Shown piece after piece: positions 1 to 11,826 of a stretch of 64,000 bases of DNA. The stretch lies in NCBI RefSeq assembly GCF_045679555.1, contig NC_092091.1, forward strand, positions 92,026,190 through 92,090,189, read 5' to 3'. The translations under genes and the position numbers were made by a program. Below the pieces are notes generated by a model that saw only the letters and a list, made by a program, of their open reading frames with translations, ran no database searches and was not told the DNA's origin. This DNA comes from Salvelinus alpinus. Taxonomy: Eukaryota; Chordata; Actinopteri; Salmoniformes; Salmonidae. Every line of letters starts with the position of its first letter. The stretch's first letter is position 1.

Positions 1-243
1 TATGCATTTTTCAGGTATAAATCACAGTTCTACATTGCAGCTGCAATCTGAAATAGCGCCGACGCAGCCAGAACAATTACAGAGACCAACGTCATATAAC
101 TAATTACTCATCTTAACTTCTTGAGAATACAGGGGGTGCTGTTTTTGCATTAGCATAATTTGCTCTACAGATTAAACTGCCTCTTGTTCAATTATTGCTC
201 TTACTATATGCATATAATTAATACCATTGGATAGAAAACATTA
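1..243. mobile_element. TTAA element fragments
   Basis: Bases 1-113 match the reverse-oriented family A element at about 61,800-61,925. At the TTAA (114-117) a left-end fragment in forward orientation begins (CTTCTTGAGAATACAGGGGG) and runs to about 243. This is a nested insertion at a TTAA inside another family member. Confidence 0.65.
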
Positions 244-261
244 TTATTGTTTATTTATTTA

Positions 262-1778
262 TTGAAGACAGTTTGATATGGCATTTATAACCCACATAGG
301 CGTCAGGTTGAATTTAGGGGGCAGGCAATGTATTCCTATGGTGAGAGATGTCATTGTATTCTGTGAGATTAAAAAACCCTGTTTTCACTGTTATTTGTTA
401 ATGCCACACGTCAAGTTTAGGTTTGTACAGATCGGGAGGACCTCAGGAACATTCCTGTGGTTGAATTGTCCTTCTAACCCTAACGGTTCCGCCGCTGTGC
501 CCCAAAAGCACCTGAAATTTAGGGACATGCTTCATTTTGGGCCTACATTTTTTCACAGTCGCTGCACTCAGAGCGATCTACGGTCAAACGGGGTGTCTTG
601 TTGATCTCGGCACGGCCTAGAGACTATGGTGTTGCCATTTGTGGTGTTGATTTCAGAATGTCAATTTTGTGATGGTTCATCACTGTTTAAACATATTGCA
701 AATGGACAAAAGTCAGCCAGCAAGTCACCGTCCATCAGTCAAATAGATATCATTCTGACACCAAACTGATACAAACTGACACCACACCCACTTTTTCAAA
801 CTCGTTTAGAAGCCAACTATCACATATTTCAGAGCAGGCCCAAAATTCACAGCACCTTCTGTTTAAACCATAATAAAAACATAAATCACGTAGTTACGTT
901 CTAGCTGCGGGTCCAGTTCTGACATTATGTGTAGGCCTAGCTGAGGCGACCCCGAAACCCAAGTTTCGGCTCGATAGGTCATTTGGAGCCCGAGCAGCGA
1001 CCTTAATTGGTGCTGAAAATCCACATTTTCAGGGCGTTGCTACAGGGTCCTTGAATGAGCTATCGGACAGAAACGTTAGGGTCCGTCTCTATGAGCCGAG
1101 GCAGTTTCAGTGCACGTAGTCTTGCGACTCTGGGACTTTTCTAAATGTCGTCATTTTCGTGATGGTCAAAATGAATTGAAGATATTGCAAATGTACGAGG
1201 CTGTTTCTCGGTCTGAGAACCTTCTAGAGCCACATAACTCGCCGTGCACTATCAACTTGAGCTCTAGAACAGGTTTCTAAAGTTTCAGAGCTCTAGGTCT
1301 GACGGTTCTTAATAGTTCGAACAAAGGTAACTATTGCAGGCTCTAAGTGTCTCTAAGCCCTACACTGTGTCACTCCGTTGTTGCTGTGTGTGTGAGCTTT
1401 TCTTGAAAATCTGATGGGAGAAATTATTGATTTACAGTTCATGAGGGTTGCCTAATCACACGTATGACGTTCTGGAAAGATCAGACTTTTTTAACCCTTC
1501 GAAACAGCCCCTATGACCCCAATTTAAGGGACTTCCGGTTGGCACAGGAAGCTGAAAGTAAACACATATCCTCATAGGGGTAGGCTTTTACAGAATCCTG
1601 AGTTTAAAGTTGTTACGTTAAGAATTGACTGAATAACATAGGGTTGAATGCAGTGTTTTCACAATCTGCAGGTTGGGTATATCAAAAAACATTTAGGGTG
1701 AATTTAACCACTTCCGGTTGCTCCAGGAAGCTTAGAATCAACACAGGTAGAGCTCATAGTGGCCTGATGAATTGTCAT
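262..1778. repeat. 1.5-kb tandem unit, copy 1
   Basis: The unit starts 'gaagacagtttgatatggca', repeats at +1,517 bp, and looks more than 90% identical between copies by eye. It contains no convincing coding sequence: the small ORFs at 278-604 and 1,918-2,121 are the same frame in the two copies and include many non-synonymous differences. It does not resemble the TTAA elements. I do not recognise the element type. Confidence 0.8.
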
Positions 1779-3124
1779 CGAAGACAGTTTGATATGGCAT
1801 TCATAACCCACATAGGCTTCAGGTTGAATTTAGGGGAGCAGGCAATGTATTCCTATGGTGAGAGATGTCATTGTATTCTGTGAGATTAAAAAACCCTGTT
1901 TTCACTGTTAAGGGATAATGCCACACGTCAAGGTTATGTTTGTACAGATCGGGAGGACCTTAGGAACATTCCTGTGGTTTAGTTGTCCTTCTAACCCTAA
2001 CGGTTCTGCCGCTGTGCCCAAAAAGCACCTGAAATTTAGGGACAGGCTTCATTTTGGGCGTACCTTTTTTCACATTTGCTGCGCTCAGAGCGAGCTACGG
2101 TCAAGCGGGGTGTCTTGTTGATCTCGGCACGGCCTGGAGACTATGGTGTTGCCATTTTTAGTGTTGATTTCAGAATGTCAATTTGGTGATGGTTTATCAC
2201 TGTTTAAACATATTGCAAATGGACAAAAGTCAGCCAGCAAGTCGACGTCCATCAGTCAATTAGATATCATTCTGACACCAAACTGATACAAACTGACACC
2301 ACACCCACTTTTTCAAACTCGTTTAGAAGCCAACTATCACATATTTCAGAGCAGGCCCAAAATTCACAGCACCTTCTGTTTAAACCATAATAAAAAAAAT
2401 CACGTAGTTACGTTCTAGCTGCGGGTCCAGTTCAAACATTATGTGTAGGCCTAGCTGAGGTGACCCCGAAACCCAAGTTTCGGCTCGAAACTTAATTTGG
2501 AGCCCGAACAGCGACCTTAATTGGTGCTGAAAATCCACATTTTCAGGGCGTTGCTACGGGGTCCTTGAATGAGCTAGCGGACAGAAACTTCAGGGTCCGT
2601 CTCTATGAGCCGAGGCGGTTTCAATGCACATAGTCTTGCGACTCTGGGACTTTTCTAAATGTCGTCATTTTCGTGATGGTCAAAATGAATTGAAGTTATT
2701 GCAAATGTACGAGGCTGTTTCTCGGTCTGAGAACCTTCTAGAGCCACATAACTCGCCGTGCACTATCGACTTGAGCTCTAGAACAGGTTTCTAACGTTTC
2801 AGATCTCTAGGTTTGACGGTTCTTTGATAGTTCGAACAAAGGTAACTATTGCAGGATCTAAGTATCTCTAAGCCCCACACTGTGTCACTCCGTCCTTGCT
2901 GTGTGTGTGTTTGTGAGCTTTTCTTGGAAATCTGATGGGAGAAATTATTGATTTACAGTTCATGAGGGTTGCCTAATCACACGTATGACGTTCTGGAAAG
3001 ATCAGACTTTCTTAACCCTTCGAAACAGCCCCTTCGATCCCAATTTAAGGGACTTCCGGTTGGCACAGGAAGCTGAAAGTAAACATATATCCTCATTGAA
3101 GTAGGCTTTTACAGAATCCTGAGT
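1779..3124. repeat. 1.5-kb tandem unit, copy 2
   Basis: This is the second copy of the unit at 262-1,778. Near its end it is interrupted at TTAA by the element 3,129-4,826 and resumes at 4,831 ('ttaagaattgactga', 'gggttgaatgcagtgttttc'), which gives a clean empty-site comparison with copy 1. Confidence 0.8.
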
Positions 3125-3128
3125 TTAA

Positions 3129-4826
3129 CTTCTTTGGGCTGCAAGCCCGAAGCCGGGCACAATATGACGACAGCCACTTCAAGTGCAGGGCGCGAAATTC
3201 AAAAGATATTTTTTAGAAATATTTAACTTTCACACATTAACAAGTCCAATACAGCAAATGAAAGATAAACATCTTGTGAATCCAGCCAACATGTCCGATT
3301 TTTTTAATGTTTTACAGCGAAAACACCACGTATATTTATGTTAGCTCACCACCAAATACAAAAAAGGACAGACATTTCTCACAGCACAGGTACCATGCTT
3401 AAAGCCAACCTAACTAACCAAGAACCAACTTCATCAGATGACAGTCTTATAACATGTTATACAATAAATCTATGTTTTGTTCGAAAAATTTGCATATTTG
3501 AGGTATAAATCAGGTTTACATTGCAGCTACCATCACAGCTACCGTCAGAAATAGCACCGAAGCAGCCAGAGTAATTACAGACACCAACGTGAAATACCTA
3601 AATACTCATCATAAAACATTTCTGAAAAATACATGGTGTACAGCAAATGAAAGACAGGCATCTTGTGATTCCAGCCAATATTTCCGATTTCTTAAGTGTT
3701 TTACAGCGAAAACACAATATAGCATTATATTAGCTTACCACAATAGCCAGAAACACAAGCCATTTACCAGCAGCAAAAGTTAGCGATCGTAACAAACCAG
3801 CAAAAGATATATAATTTTTGACTAACCTTGTGCTAACGTAGCATCTTTTCCCCACAACGTCCGGATATTTTTCTGACACTCAAATATTCTGACCAAATAA
3901 CTATTCATAAACATTACTAAAAAATACATGTTGTATAGGAAATGATAGATACACTAGTTCATAATGCAATCGCCTTGTTAGAATTCTAAAAATAACTTCA
4001 TTACGCATGCAGTTTACGTTATGGCGAGAGCGTGCCCAAAATCTGGGCGCAAACTACTAGTTCACATGTTCGACAGATATATGAAATAGCATCATAAAAT
4101 GGGTCCTACTTTTGATGATCTTCCATCAGAATGTTGTACAAGGGGTCCTTTGTCCAGAACAATCGTTGTTTGGATTTAGAATGTCCTCTTCTCCAGTCAA
4201 TTAGCACGGAAAGCTAGCAAAGTGGCTCGAAGCTCTCCTTCCTGAACAAACGCAGACAAAGCAACACGCCTAACGTCCCGAAAAAATTTCAATAATCTAA
4301 TAAAACTATATTGAAAAAACATACTTTACGATGATATTGTCACATGTATCAAATAAAATCAAAGCCGGAGATATTAGTCGTCTATAACGACAGCTTTACA
4401 GAAGGCAATACCAGGTCCCTTCTCGCGCGTTCCAGAAAACAGGAAATTGGGGTCACGTCATGCCAAGAGCTTTTATTCGACCTCAGATCATGTTATACAC
4501 TCCATTTCTTCTCTCACTGCCTGTTGACATCTAGTGGAAGGCGTATGAAGTGCATGTATACTAATAAATATCAAGCACATTTATAGGCAGGCCCTAGAAC
4601 AGAGCATCGATTTCAGATTTTCCACTTCCTGTCAGGAAGTTCGCTGCAAAATGAGTTCTGTTTTACTCACAGATATAATTCAAACGGTTTTAGAAACTAG
4701 AGAGTGTTTTCTATCCAATAGTAATAATAATATGCATATTGTACGAGCAAGAATTGAGTACGAGGCCGTTTGAAATGGGCACCTTTAATCCAGGCTACTC
4801 AATACTGCCCCTGCAGCCCAAACAGG
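3129..4826 (-). mobile_element. TTAA element, family C, reverse orientation, 1.7 kb
   Basis: TTAA lies on both sides (3,125-3,128 and 4,827-4,830). The left end CTTCTTTGGGCTGCAAG and the reverse complement of the right end CCTGTTTGGGCTGCAGG form a 17-bp inverted repeat with three mismatches. The undisturbed site is visible in copy 1 of the tandem unit at about 1,607. No coding region was seen. Confidence 0.85.
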
Positions 4827-4830
4827 TTAA

Positions 4831-5063
4831 AGGCTTTCGGTTAAGAATTGACTGATTTATATAGGGTTGAATGCAGTGTTTTCACATTCTGCAGGTTGGG
4901 TATATCAAAACACCTTTAGGGTGAATTTAACCACTTCTGGTTGTTTCATTCCTTCTGACACCAAACTGATACAAACTGACACCACACCCACTTTTTCAAA
5001 ACTCGTTTAGAAGCCAACGACCACATATTTCAGAGCAGGCCCAAAATTCACAGCACCTTCTGT
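4831..5063. repeat. End of tandem unit copy 2 and start of a partial third copy
   Basis: The stretch 4,831-4,945 matches 1,613-1,730 of copy 1; from about 4,946 it jumps to the part matching about 745-862 ('ctgacaccaaactgatacaa'). This is therefore the tail of copy 2 joined to an internally started third copy, which is then cut by the TTAA element at 5,068. Confidence 0.7.
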
Positions 5064-5067
5064 TTAA

Positions 5068-6506
5068 AACTTCTTATGGCTGGGGGCAGTATTGAGTAGC
5101 TTGGATAATAAGATGCCCATAGGTTTCCAGAGTAAACTGCCTGCTACTCAGTCCCAGTTGCTAACATATGCATATTATTAGTAGATTTTGATAGAAAACA
5201 CTCTGAAGTTTCTAAAACTTTTTGAATAATGTCAGTGAGTATAACAGAACTCATATGGCAGGCAAAAACCTGAGAAAAAAATCCAACAGGAAGTGAGAAT
5301 TTTGAGGCTGGTCGATTTTCAACTATTCGCCTATTTAAATCCAAGTAAGATATGGATCTGTTTGCACTTCCTACGCCTTCCACTAGATGTCAACAGTCTG
5401 TAGAACGTTGAATGAAGCCTCTACTGTGATGTGGGGCCGGATGGGAGCTATTTCAGTCAGTGGTCTGGCAGAGTGCCAATTCCTGGTCACGGGCATTCCA
5501 CATGATATCGCCTTGCGTTCCATTACTTCTGTAGACACAAAGGAATTCTCCGGTTGGAACCTTATTGAATATTTATGATAACAACGTCTGAAAGATTGAT
5601 TCTCTACTTAGTTTGACAAGTTTATTTGACCTGTAATATAACTTTTTGAAGTTTTCGTCTGACGTTTGCCTGCACCTGCGCGAGCATTTGGCCATGTGTA
5701 CTAGCAAAAGTAGCTACTTGGACATCATTAATGGACATTATCGAACAAAACAACAATTTATTGTGGAAATAGGATTCCTGGGAGTGCATTCTGATGAAGA
5801 TCATCAAAGGTAAGGGAATATTTATGATGTAATTTCGTATTTCTGTTGACTCCAACATGGCGGAGAAATGTTGTTTATATCTGAGCGCCGTCTCAGATTA
5901 TTACATGGTTTGCTTTTTCCGTAACGTTTTTTTGAAATCTGACACAGCGGTTGCATTAAGAACAAGTGTATCTTTAATTCTATGTCAAACATGTATCTTT
6001 CATCAAAGTTTATGATGAGTATTTCTGTAATTTGATGTGGCTCTCTGCAATTTCTCCGGATATTTTGGAGGCATTTCTGAACATGGCGCCAATGTAAACT
6101 GAGATTTGTGGATATAAATATGCACATTATCGAACAAAACATATATGTATTGTGTAACATGATGTCCTATGAGTGTCATCTGATGAAGATCATCAAAGGT
6201 TAGTGATTAATTTTATCTCTATTTCTGCTTTTTGTGACTCCTATCTTTGGCTTGGAAAATGGCTGTGTGTTTTTTGAACTTGGTGGTGATCTAACATAAT
6301 CATATGTTGTGTTTTCGCTGTAAAGCATTTTTTAAATCGGAAACGATGGGTAGATTAACAAGATGTTTATTTTTAATTTGCTGTATTGGACTTGTTAATG
6401 TGTGAAAGCTACATATTTAAAAAAATATATTTTTGAATTTCCAGATCTGCCTTTTCAGCGGAATGTTGTGGGGGGGTTCCGCTAGCGGAACGTGTGTCCT
6501 TGAAAG
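5068..6506 (+). mobile_element. TTAA element, family C
   Basis: The left end is preceded by TTAA (5,064-5,067) inside the sequence 'ccttctgtTTAA', which is uninterrupted at the equivalent place in the duplicated units ('ccttctgtttaaaccataat', about 858 and 2,375). The right end, 'gttccgctagcggaacg' and following bases, lacks a clear TTAA. The internal block 'tttgatagaaaacactctga' and the 'tctgatgaagatcatcaaagg' motif are typical of the family. Confidence 0.75.
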
Positions 6507-7091
6507 ATTATGGACATTGCGGGATTTGATACCCATGTCTGGGACTGGCTAGACTTAACTTTGGGAAAGTGGGGTGCTATGTTTACTAGAATGGCTATCA
6601 TGATAGGAGGGGGTCTGGTGGAAATGGGATTTGTTTTCTACTGTGTCCTACCTTTGTTGAAATCTCTTTTGGTTCAAACTACAGTAAAACAGATGGCGAT
6701 AGGTACTGACCACCGACAGGTGGTAGTAAACCCTGTGCCTGGGGCTCCTGGACATTACACTAATAGGTATGGTAAAGCATGCTCTTGGAGGACCTCTTGA
6801 CTGTCCTTTTGGGAACCCAAACTGTCTATATGGGGTTACTCCAGGAGGAGGGTATGCCTGTCATGATTATCTTAAGGAAGGTTTACCTGTTTATGCAAAG
6901 GCACCCAACTCTAATGATTATGAGAATGTTCATGAACACAAACCTTGTCATAAACGTAGATGATGCAAGTGATGTGTGTACTAAGGATGAGAGAGATGGA
7001 CATTATCATCATGCCGACCTTTTGTTCTGTGCAATGTGTCAAAGGATGAGGAATGTGCTTAAATGGTATTTAGATACTGCCAAAATATGTA
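6507..7091 (+). pseudogene. Endogenous retrovirus env (TM) remnant
   Basis: A 96-codon ORF at 6,510-6,800 has a Trp-rich stretch (DWLDLTLGKWG), a Gly/hydrophobic membrane segment and a Cys just after it, the arrangement of a retroviral transmembrane subunit near its membrane anchor. The continuation lies in another frame from about 6,770, so at least one frameshift is present. No gag, pol, surface subunit or paired LTR was found. The assignment rests on this short pattern and could be wrong; it is clearly a non-functional fragment. Confidence 0.5.
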
Positions 7092-7213
7092 TACAAATCA
7101 AATCAAATCAAATGTATTTATATAGCCCTTCTTCCATCAGCTGATATATCAAAGTGCTGTACAGAAACCGAGCTTAAAACCCCAAACAACAAGCAATGCA
7201 GGTGTAGAAGCAC
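7092..7213 (-). mobile_element. L2/Maui-like LINE 3' end, antisense
   Basis: The reverse complement reads as the last 120 bp of the L2 at 24,070-26,770 ('tttctgtacagcactttgag', 'atatcagctgatg', then tandem ATTTG). It sits next to the env-like fragment and is a 5'-truncated copy. Confidence 0.75.
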
Positions 7214-7278
7214 CCATGTATACCAATGTACTTATTGATAAGGAGTGTTATTATGTTTTTCCTTCAATCTTTTGTTAA

Positions 7279-9098
7279 AACCTTTTCTCAATAGAGGGAC
7301 GCTGTTTTCACTTTGTAAAAAATCGTGCCCAAATTAAACTGCCTTTTACTCTATTCTAGATCGTACAATATGCATATTATTATTACTATTGGATAGAAAA
7401 CACTCTCAAGTTTCTAAAACCGTTTGAATTATATCTGTGAGTAAAACAGAACTCATTTTGCAGCAAACTTCCTGACAGGAAGTGAAAAATCTGAAATCGA
7501 GTCAGGGCCTTCCTATTAATTTGCTTGAAATCTATGGATATACATGCACTTCATACGCCTTCCACTAGATGTCAACAGGCAGTGGGAGGTGGAATGGGGT
7601 GTCTAGCTTGATCTGAGGTCGAACAAGAGCTTTTGGAATGTCGTGTCTGGAAATTTCATTGTCTTCGAAGGTGCGAGAAGGAACCCCAGATTGCCTTCTG
7701 AAAAGCTTTCGGTATACACGGTAGATATCTCCGGCTCTGATTTTATTTGATAGATGTGATAAAAACATCATAAAGTAGTTTCTTTCAACCGAGTTGTATC
7801 AGTTTATTGAACGTTAATTGCGAGTTTTGGAATTTTATTTTCTTTGCGTGAGGTGAAGTTGGGCACGTTTGCGCCACATGGCTAGCTATGGTTGCTAATT
7901 CGACAGGAGAAGAGGACATTCTAAAAACAAACAACGATTATTCTGGACCAAGGACTCCTTGTACAAGATTCTGATGGAAGCTCAGCAAAAGTAGGAACCA
8001 TTTATGATGTTATTTCGTATTTCTGTGAAAAATGTTTAGTTCTATTTTCCGCCCTTATTGTGAGCGCTGTCTCGCTATAACGTAAGCTGTTTGTTATGGT
8101 AAAGTTATTTTAAAAAATCTAACATGGCGATTGCATTAAGAACTAGTGTATCTTTAATTTGCTGTACAACATGTATTTTTTTGTAAAGTTTATGATGAGT
8201 TATTTGGTCAGATTAGGTGAGTGTCAGAAATATATCCGGAGATTCTGGGAAAAAGTTGCTACATTTTCGCAATGTATAACCACGGTTTTCAGCTCAAAAT
8301 ATGCACATTTTCGAACAAAACATAAGTGTATTGTATAACCTGATGTTATAGGACTGTCATCTGATGAAGTTGGTCAAGGTTAGTGAATAATTTTATATCT
8401 TTTGCTGTTTTTTTGCTATCGCTACCTTTGCGGTGAATGAATGCGGTTGTGTGTTTGGCTATTGTGGTAAGCTAATATAATGCTATATTGTGTTTTCGCT
8501 GTAAAACACTTAAAAAATCTGAAATATTGGCTGGATTCACAAGATGTTTATCTTTCATTTGCTGTACACCATGTATTTTTCATAAATGTTTAATGATGAG
8601 TATTTAAGTATTTCACGTTGCTCTCTGTAATTATTCTTGCTGCTTCGGTGCTATTGGTGATTGTAGCTGCAATGTAAAACTATGATTTTATACCTCAAAT
8701 ATGCACATTTTCGAACAAAACATAGATTTATTGTATAACATGTTATAAGACTTTCATCTGATGAAGTTGTTTCTTGGTTAGTGACTAATTATATCTCGAT
8801 TTGGTCGGGTTTGTGATAGCTACCTATGCGGTAAAAAAATGGTGAAAATATGCGGTTGAGTCTTTTGCTTTTGTGGTTAGCTAATAGAAATACATATTGT
8901 GTTTTCGCTGTAAAACATTATAAAAATCGGAAATGATGGCTGGATTCACAAGATGTGTATCTTTCATTTGGTGTCTTGGACTTGTGATTTCATGATATTT
9001 ATATGCTAGTATTTACTTGTGGCGCTATGCTAGGCTATGCTAGTCAGCTTTTTACTGATGAGGAGGCTCCCGGATCCGGGATGAGTACCAAGTAGAAG
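7279..9098 (+). mobile_element. TTAA element, family A, 1.8 kb
   Basis: The left end AACCTTTTCTCAATAGAGG is preceded by TTAA (7,275-7,278), and the right end GATGAGTACCAAGTAGAAG is followed by TTAA (9,099-9,102). The same two ends bound the minus-strand copy at 61,417-63,247. No long ORF is present. Internally the motifs 'ttcgaacaaaacata', 'gactgtcatctgatgaagtt' and 'ggattcacaagatg' recur about every 400 bp. Confidence 0.8.
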
Positions 9099-9102
9099 TT
9101 AA

Positions 9103-9295
9103 GGACAATGCGGGATTTGATACCCATGCCTGGGACTGGCTAGACTTAACCTTTCTCGCCAGGGGTTCCACTAGCAGAACACCCACAACAAGAGATCTCT
9201 TCTAGGCAACCCAGCCTTCCATCTACGACCAATCTATCGAAGTGCAGCTCAGAGTAAATATTTCTTGCATTTTCCTTTTCCAAATGTGCGGTTAT
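9103..9295 (+). other. Retroviral env-related fragment, second piece
   Basis: About 50 bp after the TTAA at 9,099 repeat the start of the env-like piece at 6,507 ('gcgggatttgatacccatg' and onwards), then diverge into unassigned sequence. It appears to be the same insertion duplicated or split by TTAA elements. Confidence 0.45.
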
Positions 9296-9299
9296 TTAA

Positions 9300-9980
9300 C
9301 TTCTCTAGGATAGGGGGCAGAGTTTTCACTTTTGGAAAAATAGCGTGCCCAATTTCAACTTCCTTCTACTCATCCCCAGAATATAAGATATGCATATTAT
9401 AAGTAGATTTGGATAGAAAACACTCTGAAGTTTCTAAAACTGTTTGAATCATATCTGTAAGTTATAACAGAACTTATGTAGCAGGCAAAACCCCGAGGAC
9501 TAACCATTAATTTATTTATTTTATAAGTCACTGTCTGTTCAATGAGTTTTCATTGGGAAGCCAGATTTCTAATTACTCTGTTCTCAGTTCTTACTGCTTC
9601 CACTGGATGTAGAGGAAGTAGAGTAACGTCATGTGTACTGTTTGAGAGTTGCTCAAGACTAAAAAATGTAGCGTTAGTTTGTTGATCTCCTGTATTGAAA
9701 ACAGATAGACCCGTCTTCAATTTGATCGATTATTAACGTTTACAAATACCTTAAGTTGTATTACAAAAGTACTTTGAAATGTTTTGGCAAAGTTTAGAGG
9801 TAATTTTTGAGATATTTTGTAGAGACTTTGCGCAAATTGGAAGCTGTTTTTTTCTGGATCAACCGCGCCAAATAAATTGACAATTTGGATATATATGGAC
9901 GGAATTAATCGAACAAAAGGACCATTTGTGATGTTTATGGGACATATTGGAGTGCCAACAAAAGAATCTCGTCAAAGAAG
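9300..9980 (+). mobile_element. TTAA element, short 0.7-kb form
   Basis: It begins CTTCTCTAGGATAGGGGG, ends GTCAAAGAAG, and has TTAA on both sides (9,296-9,299 and 9,981-9,984). The ends are short imperfect inverted repeats (CTTCTCTAGG and CTTCTTTGAC). The inner sequence contains the family block 'tttggatagaaaacactctg'. Its right half is seen in reverse at 19,070-19,598. Confidence 0.75.
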
Positions 9981-9984
9981 TTAA

Positions 9985-10287
9985 AGGATAATTGGCTTGA
10001 GAATGGATCTTTTACTCCTTTCTAGGTAATTATGATTGGAGATGTTTGTTCCTGACTCACCAGTGTCTATGAGAAAGTGGAGCTCAGATTGTTAAGATGG
10101 ATGAGAAGTTGATTACCTCCATAGAGTTTCAGAAGATGCTCCCCTTCTCATCTATACTGGAACATTTAATTGTGTGGAACACTGTGAGTTCCAAAGGGAG
10201 GTTATGTAGGTAAAAGTTCATGACTTGGTTGATTTTTCAGTATCTAGACTGTTCTCCCATAAGTACTGAGACAGAAACCGTAGGGTT
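9985..10287. other. Unassigned intergenic sequence
   Basis: No ORF or recognised repeat was seen here. It lies between a TTAA element and a LINE tail and may continue the degraded retroviral sequence at 9,103-9,295, but there is no clear similarity to show it. Confidence 0.4.
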
Positions 10288-10344
10288 AATTAACATCTGC
10301 TAAATATGTGTATGTGATCAATACAATTTTATTTGATTTATACC
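10288..10344 (+). mobile_element. Rex1-like LINE tail fragment
   Basis: About 55 bp ('taacatctgctaaatatgtg' and a 'ttttatttgattta' end) match the last bases of the Rex1-like LINE tail. This is a very short truncated copy. Confidence 0.55.
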
Positions 10345-10727
10345 TGTCACGACTTCCACTGTTCGGGCGGTGCTCGGCGGTCGTCGTCGCCGGGTCGACT
10401 AGCTGCCACGATCCCTTTTCTTTTTCGTTCAGTTTTGTCTGTCTTGTTGTTCACCTGTGTCTAGTTTAGGTTATTAGTGGGGTATTTAATCTCGCCCTAC
10501 CCTCTTGGTTTTGTGCGGGATTGTTCGTGTAGCTGTCATTTCTTTGGGTTGCATTTTGGTTTGTTCTGTTGAACAGGTTTTTTTTCTGGACTGCGTTCCT
10601 GTTGTTTTGGTGGCTACTGTTGTGGTCCTGTTCCTGTTCTTTGGACTTGTAAATAAACGCCCTTTCTTGCAATTCGATCTGTTCTGCGCCTGACTCCAAA
10701 CCCACCTCTCCTAGGGAGAACCTGACA
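10345..10727 (+). mobile_element. Solo-LTR-like element 1
   Basis: A 383-bp sequence begins TGTCACGACTTCC and ends CCTGACA (TG...CA ends) and is flanked by a 5-bp direct repeat ATACC (10,340-10,344 and 10,728-10,732). A plus-strand AATAAA is near 10,652. It is homologous at its start to the element at 18,068 (shared 'ctcggcggtcgtcgtc'). TG...CA ends, a 5-bp duplication and no coding region point to a solo LTR of a retrotransposon. No internal part of the family is present in the window. Confidence 0.7.
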
Positions 10728-10732
10728 ATACC

Positions 10733-11500
10733 AGCCACTCAGGTCTCCACTAGACTAACTAACCAGTTGCAAACAATCCTCAATTATTTAAGTCTATATC
10801 AGAAACTGAAAGTAAAACAACATGACTCTGTTGACACAGGGTTTCAGAAAAATTAAGTTTATTCAAAATCCCAGATCAATCATTCAATCACAAATCAATA
10901 TCACCAATCAATGATAAGCAACATCAACAGTACATAAAAATGATAGACACCTTCAACGCCCTTAACTATACCCTTATTGGGGTGTGACAATTTTTTTTTT
11001 TTGTATTTTACAACTTTATGAGAAGCACAGTAATTAATATAAAGAAAAACAGGTTCTTACCTTCTACAACTTTATAAACTGTTTTTTGTCTCCCCCGTCA
11101 GGATGATCAGTCCCTCAGTTGGCGTCTAAAAATTCTACCAGCTACTTTAACACACTTCTATCAATGAGGTAACCTTAAGGATCCCTCCTAGAATTTTACT
11201 TTAAAAGAGAATAATAAAAATCAAAATATGAGAATAATAAAAAACGGAATATATTTCAAGCTAAAAAGCTACAGCAAAAATCTTCTTCCAGCAGTCCACA
11301 GGTCCTTAACTTCTTAAGGTTCTACCAGCTAATAGAGTCGTACCCTTCTCCTGTGTGTTCTTAGTACACTCCATTATCATTCACTTTTAAACCATTTATT
11401 TCTAAACATACATTTTTAAACATTAACATTCCCTACTCAATTATAATCCCACTCGAACCTATTCTTCCCATTACTTCCTAAACATTCCAAATTTTTTAAC
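10733..11500. other. 3' flank of the NLR gene, unassigned
   Basis: This AT-rich stretch has no ORF of note. It contains poly-T near 10,991, the motif 'gaataataaaaa' twice near 11,210-11,240, and minus-strand AATAAA candidates (plus-strand tttatt at about 10,858 and 11,398) that could serve the NLR transcript. No recognised element was seen. Confidence 0.5.
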
Positions 11501-11826
11501 ATTTTAACATTAGACCATTTCATCTCATATGTATATACTGTAACCTTCACTAACCATTCTTTATTATCTATTGCATCTTAGCCGCTCTGTCACTGCTCAT
11601 CCATATATTGTACACTTATATATTCTTATCCCATTCCTTTGCCATATTGTGTGTATTAGGTTTGGTTGTGGAATTTGTTAGATATTAGGTTTTGTTGTGG
11701 AATTGTTTGATATTACCTGTTAGATACTGCTGCACTGTCGGATCTAGAAGCATAAGCATTTCGCTACACTTGCAATAACATCTGCTAACCATGTGTATGT
11801 AACCAATAACATTTTATTTGGATTTG
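11500..11826 (+). mobile_element. Rex1-like LINE, 3' end only
   Basis: The sequence from 'catctcatatgtatatactg' through 'taacatctgctaaccatgtg' to 'attttatttggattt' matches the 3' UTR and tail of the LINE at 60,300-60,637, with the same order of blocks. It is a 5'-truncated copy in plus orientation. Confidence 0.75.

Noticed and set aside
6779..7144. 121-codon ORF as a host gene
   Set aside because: It overlaps the env-like fragment in another frame and runs into the antisense LINE tail. It has no splice signals or family resemblance of its own.
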